Origin: Vasconcelosia minhoensis LEGE 07310
GTDB taxonomy: Bacteria > Cyanobacteriota > Cyanobacteriia > Phormidesmidales > Phormidesmidaceae
Assembly (NCBI RefSeq): GCF_015207255.1
Contig: NZ_JADEXG010000049.1
Span: 1-40,653, forward strand
Reading direction: 5' to 3'
DNA: 40,653 nt
The notes below the pieces were generated by a model that was not told where the DNA came from, searched no databases, and saw only the letters and a list, made by a program, of their open reading frames with translations. The position numbers were made by a program, and so were the translations under genes. This document shows, piece after piece, positions 24,895 through 34,466 of this stretch; position 1 is the stretch's first letter, and every line of letters starts with the position of its first letter.

Positions 24895-25546
24895 CAATAT
24901 TGATTGGGAAGTTGTTCAACTGGCCCTGCCGCTGCTAACCGAAGGGCTGTGGAACACCGTGCGGATTACGGTTCTGGCGATTGTGATTGGAACCCTAGCG
25001 GGGTTCCTGCTGGGCCTGATGTCCGTCAGTCGGGTCAAAATTTTAGAGTGGGTGATTGCGGCCTATGTAGACTTTGTTCGGGGCACGCCGTTGCTCATTC
25101 AAATCTTCTTAGTCTATTTTGCTTTGCCGGTCATCGGCATTGAAGTCGGAGAATACTGGGCGGGCGTTTTGGCTCTGAGCTTTAATGCGGCTGGCTTCAT
25201 CGCAGAAGTCGTGCGAGCTGGAATTGGCTCCATTGATGTTGGTCAAACGGAAGCAGCCAAGTCGATTGGCATGACCTACCGACAGATTTTAGTGCATATT
25301 TTGCTGCCTCAAATCTATCGTCCGATTCTGCCTCCCTTGACCAATGAGCTGATTACCCTGGTCAAGGGGTCAGCCCTGCTCTCTGTGATTTCCGTCTACG
25401 AGCTAACCCGGGCGGGCCAGGCGGTCATCTCTCAGTATTTTGTACCCCTTGAGATCTATACGCTCCTAGCGCTGTATTATTATGTGCTGATCTCCCTGCT
25501 GACCCGATTGTCTCGCTGGCTGGAAAGAAAAGTTTTGGCCTACTAG
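24887..25546 (+). CDS. ABC transporter permease, HisM/GlnP type
   Basis: A 219-residue membrane protein from ATG 24887; the stop of the upstream gene lies inside its first codons. [20 protein letters not shown] near residue 58 and the coupling loop [20 protein letters not shown] near 122-141 are diagnostic for amino-acid-type permeases. A single gene suggests a homodimer. One base separates it from the ATPase gene. Confidence 0.92.
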   Translation: MLDNIDWEVVQLALPLLTEGLWNTVRITVLAIVIGTLAGFLLGLMSVSRVKILEWVIAAYVDFVRGTPLLIQIFLVYFALPVIGIEVGEYWAGVLALSFNAAGFIAEVVRAGIGSIDVGQTEAAKSIGMTYRQILVHILLPQIYRPILPPLTNELITLVKGSALLSVISVYELTRAGQAVISQYFVPLEIYTLLALYYYVLISLLTRLSRWLERKVLAY

Positions 25547-25547
25547 C

Positions 25548-26351
25548 ATGGCAGTCCTCAGCCCCACTGAAACAGCGCTGAAGCCTCTCCTGCAAGTGAA
25601 GGGGCTGACCAAACGATATGGCCCATCGACGGCGGTTTCTCACTGCTCATTTGGCGTAGATGAAGGGAAAACCGTTGTCATTGTCGGCCCGTCGGGCAGC
25701 GGTAAAACAACCCTCCTACGCTGCATTAACTATTTGGAAATTCCCGATGCGGGTCAGGTCATTCTCAAGGGTGAGGTGATCGGTCAGCGCCAAATTCATA
25801 AGCAGGGCCAGGCCTGGAAGCCAATTTCCGAACGAGCGCTGGCTCGGCAGCGGCAGCGGATTGGCTTTGTCTTTCAGCGCTTCAATTTGTTTGCCCACCT
25901 CAGCGCGCTGGACAATGTAGCAGTTGGCCCCCATCGTGTCCTGGGACTATCGCGATCGGCGGCCCAAGACCTGGCAGCTCGGCAGCTTGAGCGCGTCTTT
26001 TTGAAAGAGCATTCACACAAGCGACCGCACCAGCTTTCCGGGGGACAGCAGCAGCGGGTCGCGATCGCGCGCTGCCTGGCCATGTCTCCTGACCTGATGC
26101 TGTTTGATGAACCCACCTCTGCCCTCGACCCTGAGCTGGTGACAGAAGTTCTGGAAGTCATGCGTGAGCTCGCCCGCGACGGCATGACGATGGTCGTGGT
26201 CAGTCACGAAATGGGCTTCGCGCGCCAGGTGGCCCAGCAGGTCATTTTTATGGACGAGGGTTCGATTGTCGAGCAAGGGGAGCCGGATGCCATTTTCGAT
26301 CGGCCCCAGGAACCGCGCACCCAGCAGTTTCTCTCCAAGGTTCTGGTATAG
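25548..26351 (+). CDS. ABC transporter ATPase, GlnQ/HisP type
   Basis: A 267-residue ATPase with [18 protein letters not shown] (Walker A), [16 protein letters not shown] (Q-loop), [17 protein letters not shown] (signature), [16 protein letters not shown] (Walker B) and VSHEMGFAR (H-switch), all characteristic of polar amino-acid importers. It completes the third ABC transporter of the cluster. A control region of about 280 bases follows before the second amidohydrolase. Confidence 0.93.
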   Translation: MAVLSPTETALKPLLQVKGLTKRYGPSTAVSHCSFGVDEGKTVVIVGPSGSGKTTLLRCINYLEIPDAGQVILKGEVIGQRQIHKQGQAWKPISERALARQRQRIGFVFQRFNLFAHLSALDNVAVGPHRVLGLSRSAAQDLAARQLERVFLKEHSHKRPHQLSGGQQQRVAIARCLAMSPDLMLFDEPTSALDPELVTEVLEVMRELARDGMTMVVVSHEMGFARQVAQQVIFMDEGSIVEQGEPDAIFDRPQEPRTQQFLSKVLV

Positions 26352-26385
26352 CAACTCAAATAAGATACCCCTTGAAACGGGTTAC

Positions 26386-26397
26386 TGTGTATACACA
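26386..26397. promoter_or_regulatory. Perfect palindrome TGTGTATACACA, candidate operator
   Basis: This is an exact 12-bp inverted repeat with the same TGTATACA centre as the palindrome at 12238-12249. It lies 34 bases after the ATPase stop and about 235 bases before the amidohydrolase start. The GntR/FCD regulator at 11289-12125 is a natural candidate to bind it. Function is inferred from form and position. Confidence 0.5.
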
Positions 26398-26440
26398 ACT
26401 GTAAGATAATGGCCGAAAGTATCGATATCCCTTGGGTTCG

Positions 26441-26530
26441 CCCTCATCCTAAATCCTTCTCCCGAGGGGAGAAGGACTTTGATCTCTGGCTCCCCTTCTC
26501 CCCGGGGAGAAGGGGTTGGGGGATGAGGGC
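26441..26530. repeat. REP-like dispersed repeat, copy A
   Basis: This 90-bp element starts with CCCTCATCC and ends with its exact complement GGATGAGGG. Inside are two hairpins: one at about 26455-26475 and a perfect 24-bp palindrome at 26492-26515 (arms CCCCTTCTCCCC). Copy B lies at 28109-28192. Elements of this sort are widespread in cyanobacterial intergenic DNA and may act as transcript ends or RAYT-mobilised repeats. Confidence 0.75.
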
Positions 26531-26558
26531 TGCCGGGATGACGCTTAATTCTCCGACT

Positions 26559-26568
26559 TGTGTACACA
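26559..26568. promoter_or_regulatory. Perfect palindrome TGTGTACACA, candidate operator
   Basis: A 10-bp exact inverted repeat, 63 bases before the amidohydrolase start. It shares TGTGTA and TACACA arms with the palindrome at 26386-26397, lacking only the central TA. Two related sites straddling the REP-like element could allow cooperative binding. The assignment is inference. Confidence 0.42.
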
Positions 26569-26631
26569 CAGGTAGCTTGAAAAGGGGGAGGTTAGAGCCC
26601 AAACCGCAAGATTGTTAGTTTACAATTCCCG

Positions 26632-27981
26632 ATGACTCCACCACTGTTAGAACTTGACCTGGCGATTCAGGGCGTTACTGCTCTGACCGTTGATTCCAAC
26701 CGGCCTGTGATTGAGGAGGCGGTGATTGGGATTCAAGGCGATCGCATTGCCTTGATATCGTCTACGGCGGATGCCCCCGCCTGGACCGCTAAACGGATTC
26801 TCGATTTACCCGGCCATGTCGCCACTCCGGGATTTGTCAATGTCCACACCCACGCCATTCTCAGCATGGTACGCGGCGTTGCGGAAGATTTGGGCTTTGC
26901 CCCAGCCTACACGCCGGGGATTCCCCAAGGGTCTGACGTGACGCCAGCGGAAGCCTATGCGCTATCACGCTTAGGGGCCTTAGAAGCGATGCTGTTTGGC
27001 TCCACCCTAATCAACGACACCTATGTCCATGCCGATGTCACCCTCGGACCGATGGCTGAAGTCGGGCTGCGGGTCTATTCCTGTGGTCGGATTCACGACG
27101 TGGATTTTACCCAAGTTTCTAGGGGCGAGCTAACCTACGACCCGGCAATTGGCGATCGCACCTTAAATGCCGCCTTAGACCTGGCGCAGCAGTGGCACGG
27201 GGCCGCTAACGGTCGAATCGGTGTTCAGCTGGCGGCCCATGCGCCTGATACCTGTACTGCGTCTCTCCTGCGGCGGGTGGCTGAGGCCAGCCAAGCTCAT
27301 AATTTACGGGTCAATACGCATCTTGCCCAGAGCCGTCTAGAGGTCGAGCGGGTGCAGGCGCGGGATGGCATGACCCCAGCGGAACTGCTGGCGGAGACGG
27401 GACTGCTGAATGAGCGACTGACGGCAGCCCACTGTCTCTTTTTGAACAACGCCGATATCCAGCGGGTGGGCCGCGCCCGGATGGCGGTAGCCCATATTCC
27501 CAAAGGCAACGCCACGGGCGGCACCATGGCCCCGACGCCAAAGCTACGCGCGGCGGGGGCTCGTCTGGCCCTGGGCACCGACAACATGCACGCCGATATG
27601 GTGGAAGTGATGCGCTGGGCCATCGCGATCGCGCGGCTTCAAGAGGGCAAAGTCTCCGATGATTGGCAGCCCCATCACGTTTTGGCCATGGCTACCCGAC
27701 AGGGAGCCCAGGCGATGGGCCTAGCAGACAGCATTGGCAGCCTGGAACCTGGCAAAAAGGCCGACTTGGCTATCTTTGACTTTCAGCGTCCTCACCTGAC
27801 GCCCTGCATTAATCCCATTGGCAATCTTGTCCACACGGCCCAAGGTCGAGATGTGCAGTGGGTGATCGTCAACGGCGAGATCGTAGTTGAATCTGGCCAG
27901 GCGACCCAGGTAAATGAAGCCGAAATTCGAGCTGAGGCCGCCCAGGCCGCCCAGCAGCTCTGGCAGCGCTGCTCTAAATAG
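26632..27981 (+). CDS. Amidohydrolase, 5'-methylthioadenosine/SAH deaminase-like or guanine/cytosine deaminase-like
   Basis: A 449-residue metal-dependent deaminase. Motifs in order are GFVNVHTHAILSMVRG (HxH), NTHLAQSRLEVERV, AAHCLFLNNADI, and GTDNMHADMVEVMR with the catalytic Asp. The C-terminal barrel has SLEPGKKADLAIFDFQRPH and VNGEIVVESGQ. It is related to the 18993-20537 enzyme but shorter and with the canonical GTD. Likely substrates are purines, cytosine-like bases or S-adenosylhomocysteine derivatives; sequence alone does not decide. Two palindromes and a repeat precede it. Confidence 0.85.
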   Translation: MTPPLLELDLAIQGVTALTVDSNRPVIEEAVIGIQGDRIALISSTADAPAWTAKRILDLPGHVATPGFVNVHTHAILSMVRGVAEDLGFAPAYTPGIPQGSDVTPAEAYALSRLGALEAMLFGSTLINDTYVHADVTLGPMAEVGLRVYSCGRIHDVDFTQVSRGELTYDPAIGDRTLNAALDLAQQWHGAANGRIGVQLAAHAPDTCTASLLRRVAEASQAHNLRVNTHLAQSRLEVERVQARDGMTPAELLAETGLLNERLTAAHCLFLNNADIQRVGRARMAVAHIPKGNATGGTMAPTPKLRAAGARLALGTDNMHADMVEVMRWAIAIARLQEGKVSDDWQPHHVLAMATRQGAQAMGLADSIGSLEPGKKADLAIFDFQRPHLTPCINPIGNLVHTAQGRDVQWVIVNGEIVVESGQATQVNEAEIRAEAAQAAQQLWQRCSK

Positions 27982-28108
27982 CAGAAAATTGCTCAAAGTC
28001 GTCTCTGCATAGTCAAGTCCATCTTGAATGGTTGAGATGGTTTAATCGCGACCTTGAGCTAAGTAGGTTAGCCCGATTATTTGTAAGACCTGATATACTT
28101 TGGCCTCG

Positions 28109-28192
28109 CCCTCACCCCAAACCCCTCTCGCGCGGGGCGAGGGGCTTTGAGTCCGGCCCCCCTTCTCCCCCGGGGAGAAGGGGCTGGGGGAT
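28109..28192. repeat. REP-like dispersed repeat, copy B
   Basis: It begins CCCTCACCCC and holds, at 28159-28183, two 12-bp complementary arms (CCCCTTCTCCCC) around one central base. It matches copy A at 26441-26530 over most of its length and in the same orientation, but the right end (GGGGGATGTAG) has diverged. It lies between the converging amidohydrolase and flavin reductase genes. The remainder of 27982-28274 shows no gene. Confidence 0.75.
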
Positions 28193-28274
28193 GTAGAGCT
28201 TTGCTCTTCTCGAAGAGTGGCCAACGCTGGTCATCAGGCGCTTAATTAGGTCCACGTACTTAGTGTAAAACTTG

Positions 28275-28922
28275 TCATTTTCTCTGCTTCGATGGCTGCT
28301 TTTTATCCGGCGGGAATCCGTTAGGAATGGTGAAGCAATCGCGAGTATAGCAGTAGTCATGGCCCGCCATCCGGCCTACCGCTGCTAGCTTGTCGGTGTT
28401 GACGCGATCGCGATCGTCTACCAGCTCATCCTGAATAAACAAATGAACCACCTGCCCAATCACGATATTGAACTCTCCGACAGGCACAATTTGTAAGGTG
28501 CGACATTCAAACGCAACGGGCGACTCAGCGATACGAGGGGGACGAACCACTTGACTGGGCGCAGGGGTCAGGTCTAGGTAGTCTAATTCAGATTCGTCGA
28601 AGGGCAGCGGTTCCGAGGCTTCTGCAACCTGTTGAATGTAGGACTCTACGGTCAAATTGATGACATATTCTCCCAGTCCACCTTCGGTAGCAGGTCGAAC
28701 GTTTCTCAGCGTATCTTTGTCAGTTTTGTCTGGCTTTTTGCTAATGCTAAACATCAGGGCTAAAGGCGAATGCCCCACCGCGTTGAAGTAGGAAAAGGGA
28801 GCTAAGTTAACGATGCCTTGAGGTGACAGACTAGACACAAAAGCAATCGGACGAGGAACAACGCTGCCGATGAGTAACTTGTAGCGAGTGGCAGGCTCAA
28901 GGCTTTTAGGGTCAAGCTCCAT
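28275..28922 (-). CDS. Flavin reductase-like FMN-binding protein (DIM6/NTAB family)
   Basis: This 215-residue protein uses ATG 28922; a TTG one codon earlier is less likely. SVVPRPIAFVSSLSPQGIVN, LAPFSYFNAVGHSPLALMF and the later IVIGQVVHLFIQDEL are the flavin reductase-like split-barrel signatures: FMN-binding strand, PFSYF loop and dimer strand. Members supply reduced flavin to monooxygenases or reduce quinone-like substrates. No partner monooxygenase is seen. It is the only minus-strand gene within the transport cluster and is divergent from the CodB permease. Confidence 0.88.
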   Translation of the reverse strand: MELDPKSLEPATRYKLLIGSVVPRPIAFVSSLSPQGIVNLAPFSYFNAVGHSPLALMFSISKKPDKTDKDTLRNVRPATEGGLGEYVINLTVESYIQQVAEASEPLPFDESELDYLDLTPAPSQVVRPPRIAESPVAFECRTLQIVPVGEFNIVIGQVVHLFIQDELVDDRDRVNTDKLAAVGRMAGHDYCYTRDCFTIPNGFPPDKKQPSKQRK

Positions 28923-29175
28923 CAATAAACTCCATATTCTTGGATTGAAAAATCCTATCAGCTTATTCGGAGGACCTCAAAATGTTTCAAGATATCTTTA
29001 TTAGCCTGTTTGTGACATTTCTTAATGTGAATAGAGCCAATCTATCAGCCTTTTAAGCTTTTTTCTCAAAAGCCTCTTTCGGTAGCTTTAAATACGAAAG
29101 ATTGCTTTAGAACGCTAAATAATATTGCCAAACTTCCGACGCTGATATCTGCGTCAGACACAACCATTATCCACC

Positions 29176-30465
29176 ATGAGTACAGCTCCACCCAAACTAA
29201 AAACTGTTAGCCAGGCCCAAGCAGCCCAGGACTTTCCTCTCGCTGCTGTGCCCATAGAAGCCCGCAAGCCCATTTGGTCGCTGGCTCCCCTACTGATGGG
29301 ATTCACGCTGGTCTCGACGACGTTAATCGCGGGGGGAATGATCGGCCCGGCCTTTGGATTTACGGATTTGCTCTGGGTTGTCCTGATTGGCAACGCCATT
29401 CTGGGCATCTACTGCACCATCTTGAGCTACATTGCTGCGAAAAGCGGCCTGAGCACCGTCTTGATGGCCCGCTTCAGCTTCGGCAACTTGGGATCTCGCT
29501 GGGTCGATTTTATCCTGGGGTTTACGCAAGTCGGCTGGTACGCGGTGACCAATGCTTTTATTGCAGATGCGTTATTTAACCTGTTGGGGCTACCGGCTGG
29601 GCTCAAGTGGCTAGCGATTGTTTTCTTCACCTATGCCTTTTGCGTGACTGCTTATATGGGCTATCGGGCGATGGACTGGCTGAGCCGCTTGGCCGTTCCG
29701 GCGATGCTGATTTTGATTGGGCTGAGTCTTACCTTAGGCTTTCGAGATGCCGGTGATTTGTTTGCGATCGCGCCTACCGAACCCATGTCACTGACCGCCG
29801 GTATTGCCGTCGCGGTGGGCACCTTCATCTCAGGCGGCACTCAAGCCACCAACTGGAGCCGCTTTGCCGATTCGACCGGCAGCGCGGTGGGCAGTACGCT
29901 GCTGGCTTTTTTGGGCGTTAACGGGCTGCTCATTTTTACCGGCGCTTTTTGTACGCTGGTGTATGGCACCGAGGATCTGATTCAGGCCATGGCCCAGCAG
30001 GGCATCCTGGTTGGTGGCGTTGTGCTGTTGATCTTGAATGTTTGGACGACGCAAGACAATACGATTTATGCGTTCTCACTAGCTGGCAGCAATTTCTTCC
30101 GCACGAACAAGCGCCATGCCCTTGTGTTAGGCGGTGCGACCTTCGCTCTGGCTTTAGCGCTGGGGGGCATTTACGAAAATCTGATTCCCTATCTGATTTT
30201 GCTGGGGGCGGTGATTCCGCCGGTGGGAGGCATCATCATGGCTGACTTTTGGCTCCGACACAATGGCCGATTTCCGGCCCTGAATACGCCTCTACCCGCC
30301 TTTAACTGGGCGGGTGTGATCGCCTACATTTTTGCCTCTCTAGTGGCCTATATCTCATCGCAAAACGACTTTGGCATTGCCCCTTTAAACGGCATTATCG
30401 TTGCTGCGATCGCCTACGCCCTCTTAGTTCGCTTACTACAGCCCCTCTCCCATGCCTCCCGATAG
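29176..30465 (+). CDS. CodB-type cytosine/purine permease (NCS1 family)
   Basis: A 429-residue integral membrane protein with about 12 hydrophobic segments. MGFTLVSTTLIAGGMIGPAF, ILSYIAAKSGLSTVLMARFS, GWYAVTNAFIADAL and GGTQATNWSRFA are features of NCS1 nucleobase-proton or nucleobase-sodium symporters. TWTQDN-type residues appear as NVWTTQDNTIY near 289, matching the substrate-site helix region in CodB. It provides a secondary route for nucleobase uptake and is the strongest clue to what the cluster handles. Its 3' end overlaps the converging coiled-coil gene by 30 bases. Confidence 0.9.
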   Translation: MSTAPPKLKTVSQAQAAQDFPLAAVPIEARKPIWSLAPLLMGFTLVSTTLIAGGMIGPAFGFTDLLWVVLIGNAILGIYCTILSYIAAKSGLSTVLMARFSFGNLGSRWVDFILGFTQVGWYAVTNAFIADALFNLLGLPAGLKWLAIVFFTYAFCVTAYMGYRAMDWLSRLAVPAMLILIGLSLTLGFRDAGDLFAIAPTEPMSLTAGIAVAVGTFISGGTQATNWSRFADSTGSAVGSTLLAFLGVNGLLIFTGAFCTLVYGTEDLIQAMAQQGILVGGVVLLILNVWTTQDNTIYAFSLAGSNFFRTNKRHALVLGGATFALALALGGIYENLIPYLILLGAVIPPVGGIIMADFWLRHNGRFPALNTPLPAFNWAGVIAYIFASLVAYISSQNDFGIAPLNGIIVAAIAYALLVRLLQPLSHASR

Positions 30466-30894
30466 TCTTTCAAATCTACGCCTGAATTCGTCCCGATCAG
30501 CTCTAGCTTCTTCGAGCAAAGTGCTAAAGCGTTCATCATTAACCCGTATCCGAGCCATAAAATCAGAGTGCTCTTTGGCATTTTGTAAGGCCAAATCGAT
30601 CAGCTGGCTCATTCGCTCGGTCATATCGGCTAGCTGTCCGTCTAACCGCTCAAAAAAATCGACAACAGCATCATCAACCTGACCGATCTTGGTACCGAGC
30701 TGGGCAATTGCTTCGGAATTGGCCTCAACAGAGCGAGCATTGCTATCACAACGCTTTCGCAGTTCTTCCAATCCAGCTTGAGTTTGCTGCCAGCCCTCAT
30801 CAATACTGCGCTTGAAGTCAGCAGCATCTGCTCGCATCTCAGCAATAGAGCTAGCGTTGCTGGCTATTAAGCTTCTCAGCTCTTCGTCCGTCAT
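30436..30894 (-). CDS. Coiled-coil hypothetical protein
   Basis: A 152-residue hydrophilic protein starting MTDEELRSLIASNASSIAEM at ATG 30894; an in-frame start 60 bases earlier is weaker. Heptad-like spacing runs through most of the length (SIAEMRADAADFKRSIDE, NARSVEANSEAIAQLG), so it is probably a long coiled coil. Proteins of this type are common in cyanobacteria and have no known role. It ends inside codB. Confidence 0.65.
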   Translation of the reverse strand: MTDEELRSLIASNASSIAEMRADAADFKRSIDEGWQQTQAGLEELRKRCDSNARSVEANSEAIAQLGTKIGQVDDAVVDFFERLDGQLADMTERMSQLIDLALQNAKEHSDFMARIRVNDERFSTLLEEARADRDEFRRRFERLSGGMGEGL

Positions 30895-31032
30895 GACAAA
30901 CCTCAGTACAAATTTATTATACTTATGAAGGGCTGGCTGTGCAAAATTGGCCACTCGGCTTGACCTATTCCCTGTTGCTCGATTCGTATCACGGAGTACA
31001 TTCGTTACTGAACCGTTTCAGTACGGTAGGAC

Positions 31033-31410
31033 ATGGTACGTATTCTGAAAAGGCTAAAGCAAAACCCGATGGCACGTAAGAAAGGGAATCAGGTATTCAG
31101 TATTGTCTTTGCGGTGACCTGGGGCGTGATTACGGGCGTCCTGTGGGCCTATGCAAACCCGATTCAGCTGGTGCCTGGCGTCATCCAGTGGCGGAGCTTT
31201 GCCTTTCTGCCGCCGGTGATCGGGATTTTGTTTGGTCCGATCTCGGGCTTTATTTCTGGGTACCTGGGCTCTGTCGTCTGGGGGCTGCTGCTACGCGCTC
31301 TCCCAGATCGTGAGCAAAGGCGACGATTGAAATATGATAGTGCTGAGGGTATCTACGAATTTGCTGATCCATGGCCAACTATCGCATTCTTCAGTTCTGC
31401 TACCTACTAG
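31033..31410 (+). pseudogene. Truncated ECF-type transporter S component
   Basis: The first 90 or so residues form a membrane-protein N-terminus: VFSIVFAVTWGVITGVLWAY, then WRSFAFLPPVIGILFGPISG and FISGYLGSVVWGLL. The proline/glycine-rich membrane core resembles substrate-specific S components of energy-coupling-factor importers. After about 31310 the frame turns into unrelated sequence and ends at 31410, inside the beginning of the helicase pseudogene. A 3' loss joined to the helicase is the simplest reading. Substrate unknown. Confidence 0.55.
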
Positions 31411-34400
31411 AAGCTCACCTGACATTCAATCTTGATGAAGCGCTCGAAAAAGGGCTATCTGGGCGCATTCTCAGAGACTCACCGCGACCAGATCTCCCCT
31501 GGAACCCTGTCTCCGAAAGCCATAAATCCCAGCCAGGGCAGAGAATGTCCCATACCGGTAGCGGCAAATATCAGATCTATTTTGGCCTTTTCCAAACCTC
31601 AGAAATATTTGCCTTCTGGAAAAATCAGCTCAGCAGCGGAGCTCTTTCCTGAACTGCTCATGGAGGAAGATCAGCTTACTTGTTATGGCTCCTTCTGTGT
31701 AAGTGCCAGCGGGCAGCTCGTCAAAGATAGCCTGCAGTTGTCTGGAGCACCTCTATTTTTAGGCCAAGTTGCTGCTCAGTCCGTGAAGGGGATAGCACTG
31801 TCATGGAACCTTAATTCATGTTTTCAGAAGTATTGGAGCTCAGCCAATCGTTTTTTTTGAATCACAGGTGCAAGTGCTTTTTGAAACTCGATCTGTTGTT
31901 TCGAAAAAAGTTTTGACTACAATTATTGACTATGTTATTCATGAGTGCGGTATCTGGCTGCCTAACGAATTCCGAGAACTAGGCTATTGGGTCAAGTTAA
32001 CGACCGGAATGCGGCCTGACCCCATTTTTAATAGCTTCTATATGAGCGATCTGGAACGGGTCGCAAAGCAGCTCAATCGAAGCTGTGATGTCGGCGCGGC
32101 GCTCAAAAACTACCTGAGCGAATTGATCCCTGAGCGAATCGACCTAGACCAGCGATCGGTTCAACAGCAGGTTCTTTCACCTCGATTTCTGCCACTTGGA
32201 CGCTGGCCAACAAATCCAGACTACCAGCTCTCGCTCCAGCAGCAATGCGCAGTCAACTTAGCTGCCCTTCAGCTTTCTGAATCAGGTCTATTCTCTGTTA
32301 ATGGGCCGCCGGGAACCGGAAAAACAACTATGCTTCGGGACATCGTAGCTCACATTGTCGTAGAGCGCGCTGCCCAAATGGCGACCTACGACAATCCTAG
32401 CCGAGCATTTACGCACGCTGAGGCTGGCAGGAGCGCAACATCGAAGGTCTCTCCCTACTGCCTCGACAAAAAACTAACTGGCTATGAAATAGTTGTGGCT
32501 TCTAGTAACAATGGAGCGGTAGAAAATATCTCAAAGGAAATTCCTAGCGGTAGCGCGATCGCAGACGAGTACAAATCTGTAGCCGCTTACTTTCAAGATG
32601 TTGCTTGCGCAGTAGCAAACCAATCCGATGCCTGGGGGATTTTAGCAGCAGCGCTAGGGAGCAAAAAAAACTGTAGAAAATTTGCAGAGTCATTTCGAGA
32701 TAAGTTCAGCGCTGCTTTAGATAGCCCCTCTAGAGTCAGCTGGACAGAAGCAAGACAATCCTTCAGCAGTCTTGTCAGAACCGTCGAAGCTCTGATCGAA
32801 GAGCGAAAGGACTATGAAGCTCTAGTCAGTAGCTACAAACAAATACGTCAAAATCTGCCTAAGATAAAAACACAGCTTGCTGAAGCTGAAAATCTGCTGA
32901 CGCGCTTTCAACAGCAGCGGTGGCAGTTTCAAGAGCACTTGAGAGATAGTGAAAGCCGGCTAGCCAGGCAGAAGTTGACGGCTGAAGCCATCATGAGCAA
33001 TAAACCTCATCTGATATTGCGCATCCTGTCATTCATCTGGAAACATTCCAGTATCAAGAACTAACGACAGCGTGTAAACCGGGCTCAGTCAGAGCTAGTA
33101 CAACTTCAGATTCAGCAGCGAGAGGATAGATCCAAGCTTAGCAGGCTTGATGGGAAAATCAGGCAAGGCCAAATCAGCGTAGAAAAGTTTGAAAAAGTAC
33201 TGCTGCAAAATCAAAACCAGTACGAAGCCATGGCTGGAGAACTGGCGAGAGGTCATCAGCGACTCGGCAAGGCTTTTGCTGACGAGATCTGGTGGGAACG
33301 TCCCGATGCAGTCATAGAAATGAGCACACCTTGGGTTGATAGAGAATTAGATGATGCCCGCTCTCAGCTTTTTATCGCTGCACTACGAGTTCATCAGGCT
33401 TTTATCGAGCAGTCTGCTGACAAACTTCGCAGAAATATTGAGCTGTGGCTAGACCTAATTCAAACTGGCAAATTTCTCGGTCAGACCCAAAAGCGTACGC
33501 TCATCCTATGGCAGACAGCATTTCTAGTAATTCCGGTCATCTCAACCACGTTTGCCTCCATTGCCAGGTTGTTCAAGCAATTGGATCGAGAAACACTAGG
33601 ATGGCTGTTGGTGGACGAGGCAGGACAGGCCGTTCCTCAAGCAGCAATTGGAGCTCTGTGGCGAGCCAAACGTGCGGTTGTCGTCGGAGATCCCTTGCAG
33701 CTTGAGCCTATCTTTACGCCTCACCCTAATCTAGTAGAAGGGCTGCGTCACCATTTCCAGCTAGAAGATTGCTGGAATCCTCATTCCTACTCTGCTCAAG
33801 GGCTAGCCGACCGGATCAATCCTTTTGGTACGGAGCTAAGGCAGCGAGACAAGCCGCTCTGGGTTGGCTGCCCGCTTCGGGTACACCGTCGCTGTATTGA
33901 GCCTATGTTTTCGCTGTCGAACGAGATCGCTTACGGCGGTAAAATGGTACTCGCGACAAAACCGCCCGAAGGAATTCTCTTCCCAGCAGGTGTAAGCCGT
34001 TGGATCCATACGAGCGGAGAATGCGAGGGAAAACACTGGGTTCCTAACCAGGGTGAGCAGGTGCTACATTTGCTCGCACAGATCACTTCGCAGAGCGCTG
34101 AGCTATCTGAAGTGTTCATCATTAGTCCTTTTCGAGAAGTTAGTAACGCCCTCAAAAGGGTACTCAGTCAAAGGACTAGTGAGTGGGCACCTCCACGGCT
34201 AAATGTTAGGCAAAAACAAACCTGGTTGGATAAATCGGTAGGAACTATACATACATTCCAAGGTAGGTAGGCAGATATTGTGATTCTCATGCTCGGATTA
34301 GATAAAACAAGACATGGTGCGGCGCAGTGGGCATCGCAAAAAGCAAATCTTCTCAACGTAGCTGCTACTCGCGCTCGATATCGTCTATACGTGCTAGGTG

Positions 34401-34459
34401 ATAGAGAGCTATGGGCAGATTATAACTACTTCGATACAGCCTTGGGACTTTTAACCTGA
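31371..34459 (+). pseudogene. UPF1-like SF1 helicase pseudogene
   Basis: Successive frames, which together would form one protein of about 1,000 residues, carry NGPPGTGKTTMLRDIVAH (Walker A, near 32300), a coiled-coil middle, WLLVDEAGQAVPQAAIGALW (Walker B, DEAG type), VVVGDPLQLEPIF, VGTIHTFQGR and NVAATRARYRLYVLGD, the AAA_11/AAA_12 helicase motifs. Breaks are a frameshift near 31600-31650, one at the T8 run 31851-31858, a nonsense TAA at 33062-33064 with the same frame open after it, and a TAG at 34268-34270 where the family has Glu (FQGRE). DNA/RNA helicases of this sort occur in defence and RNA-quality-control settings. Confidence 0.85.
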
Positions 34460-34466
34460 ATGGGTT

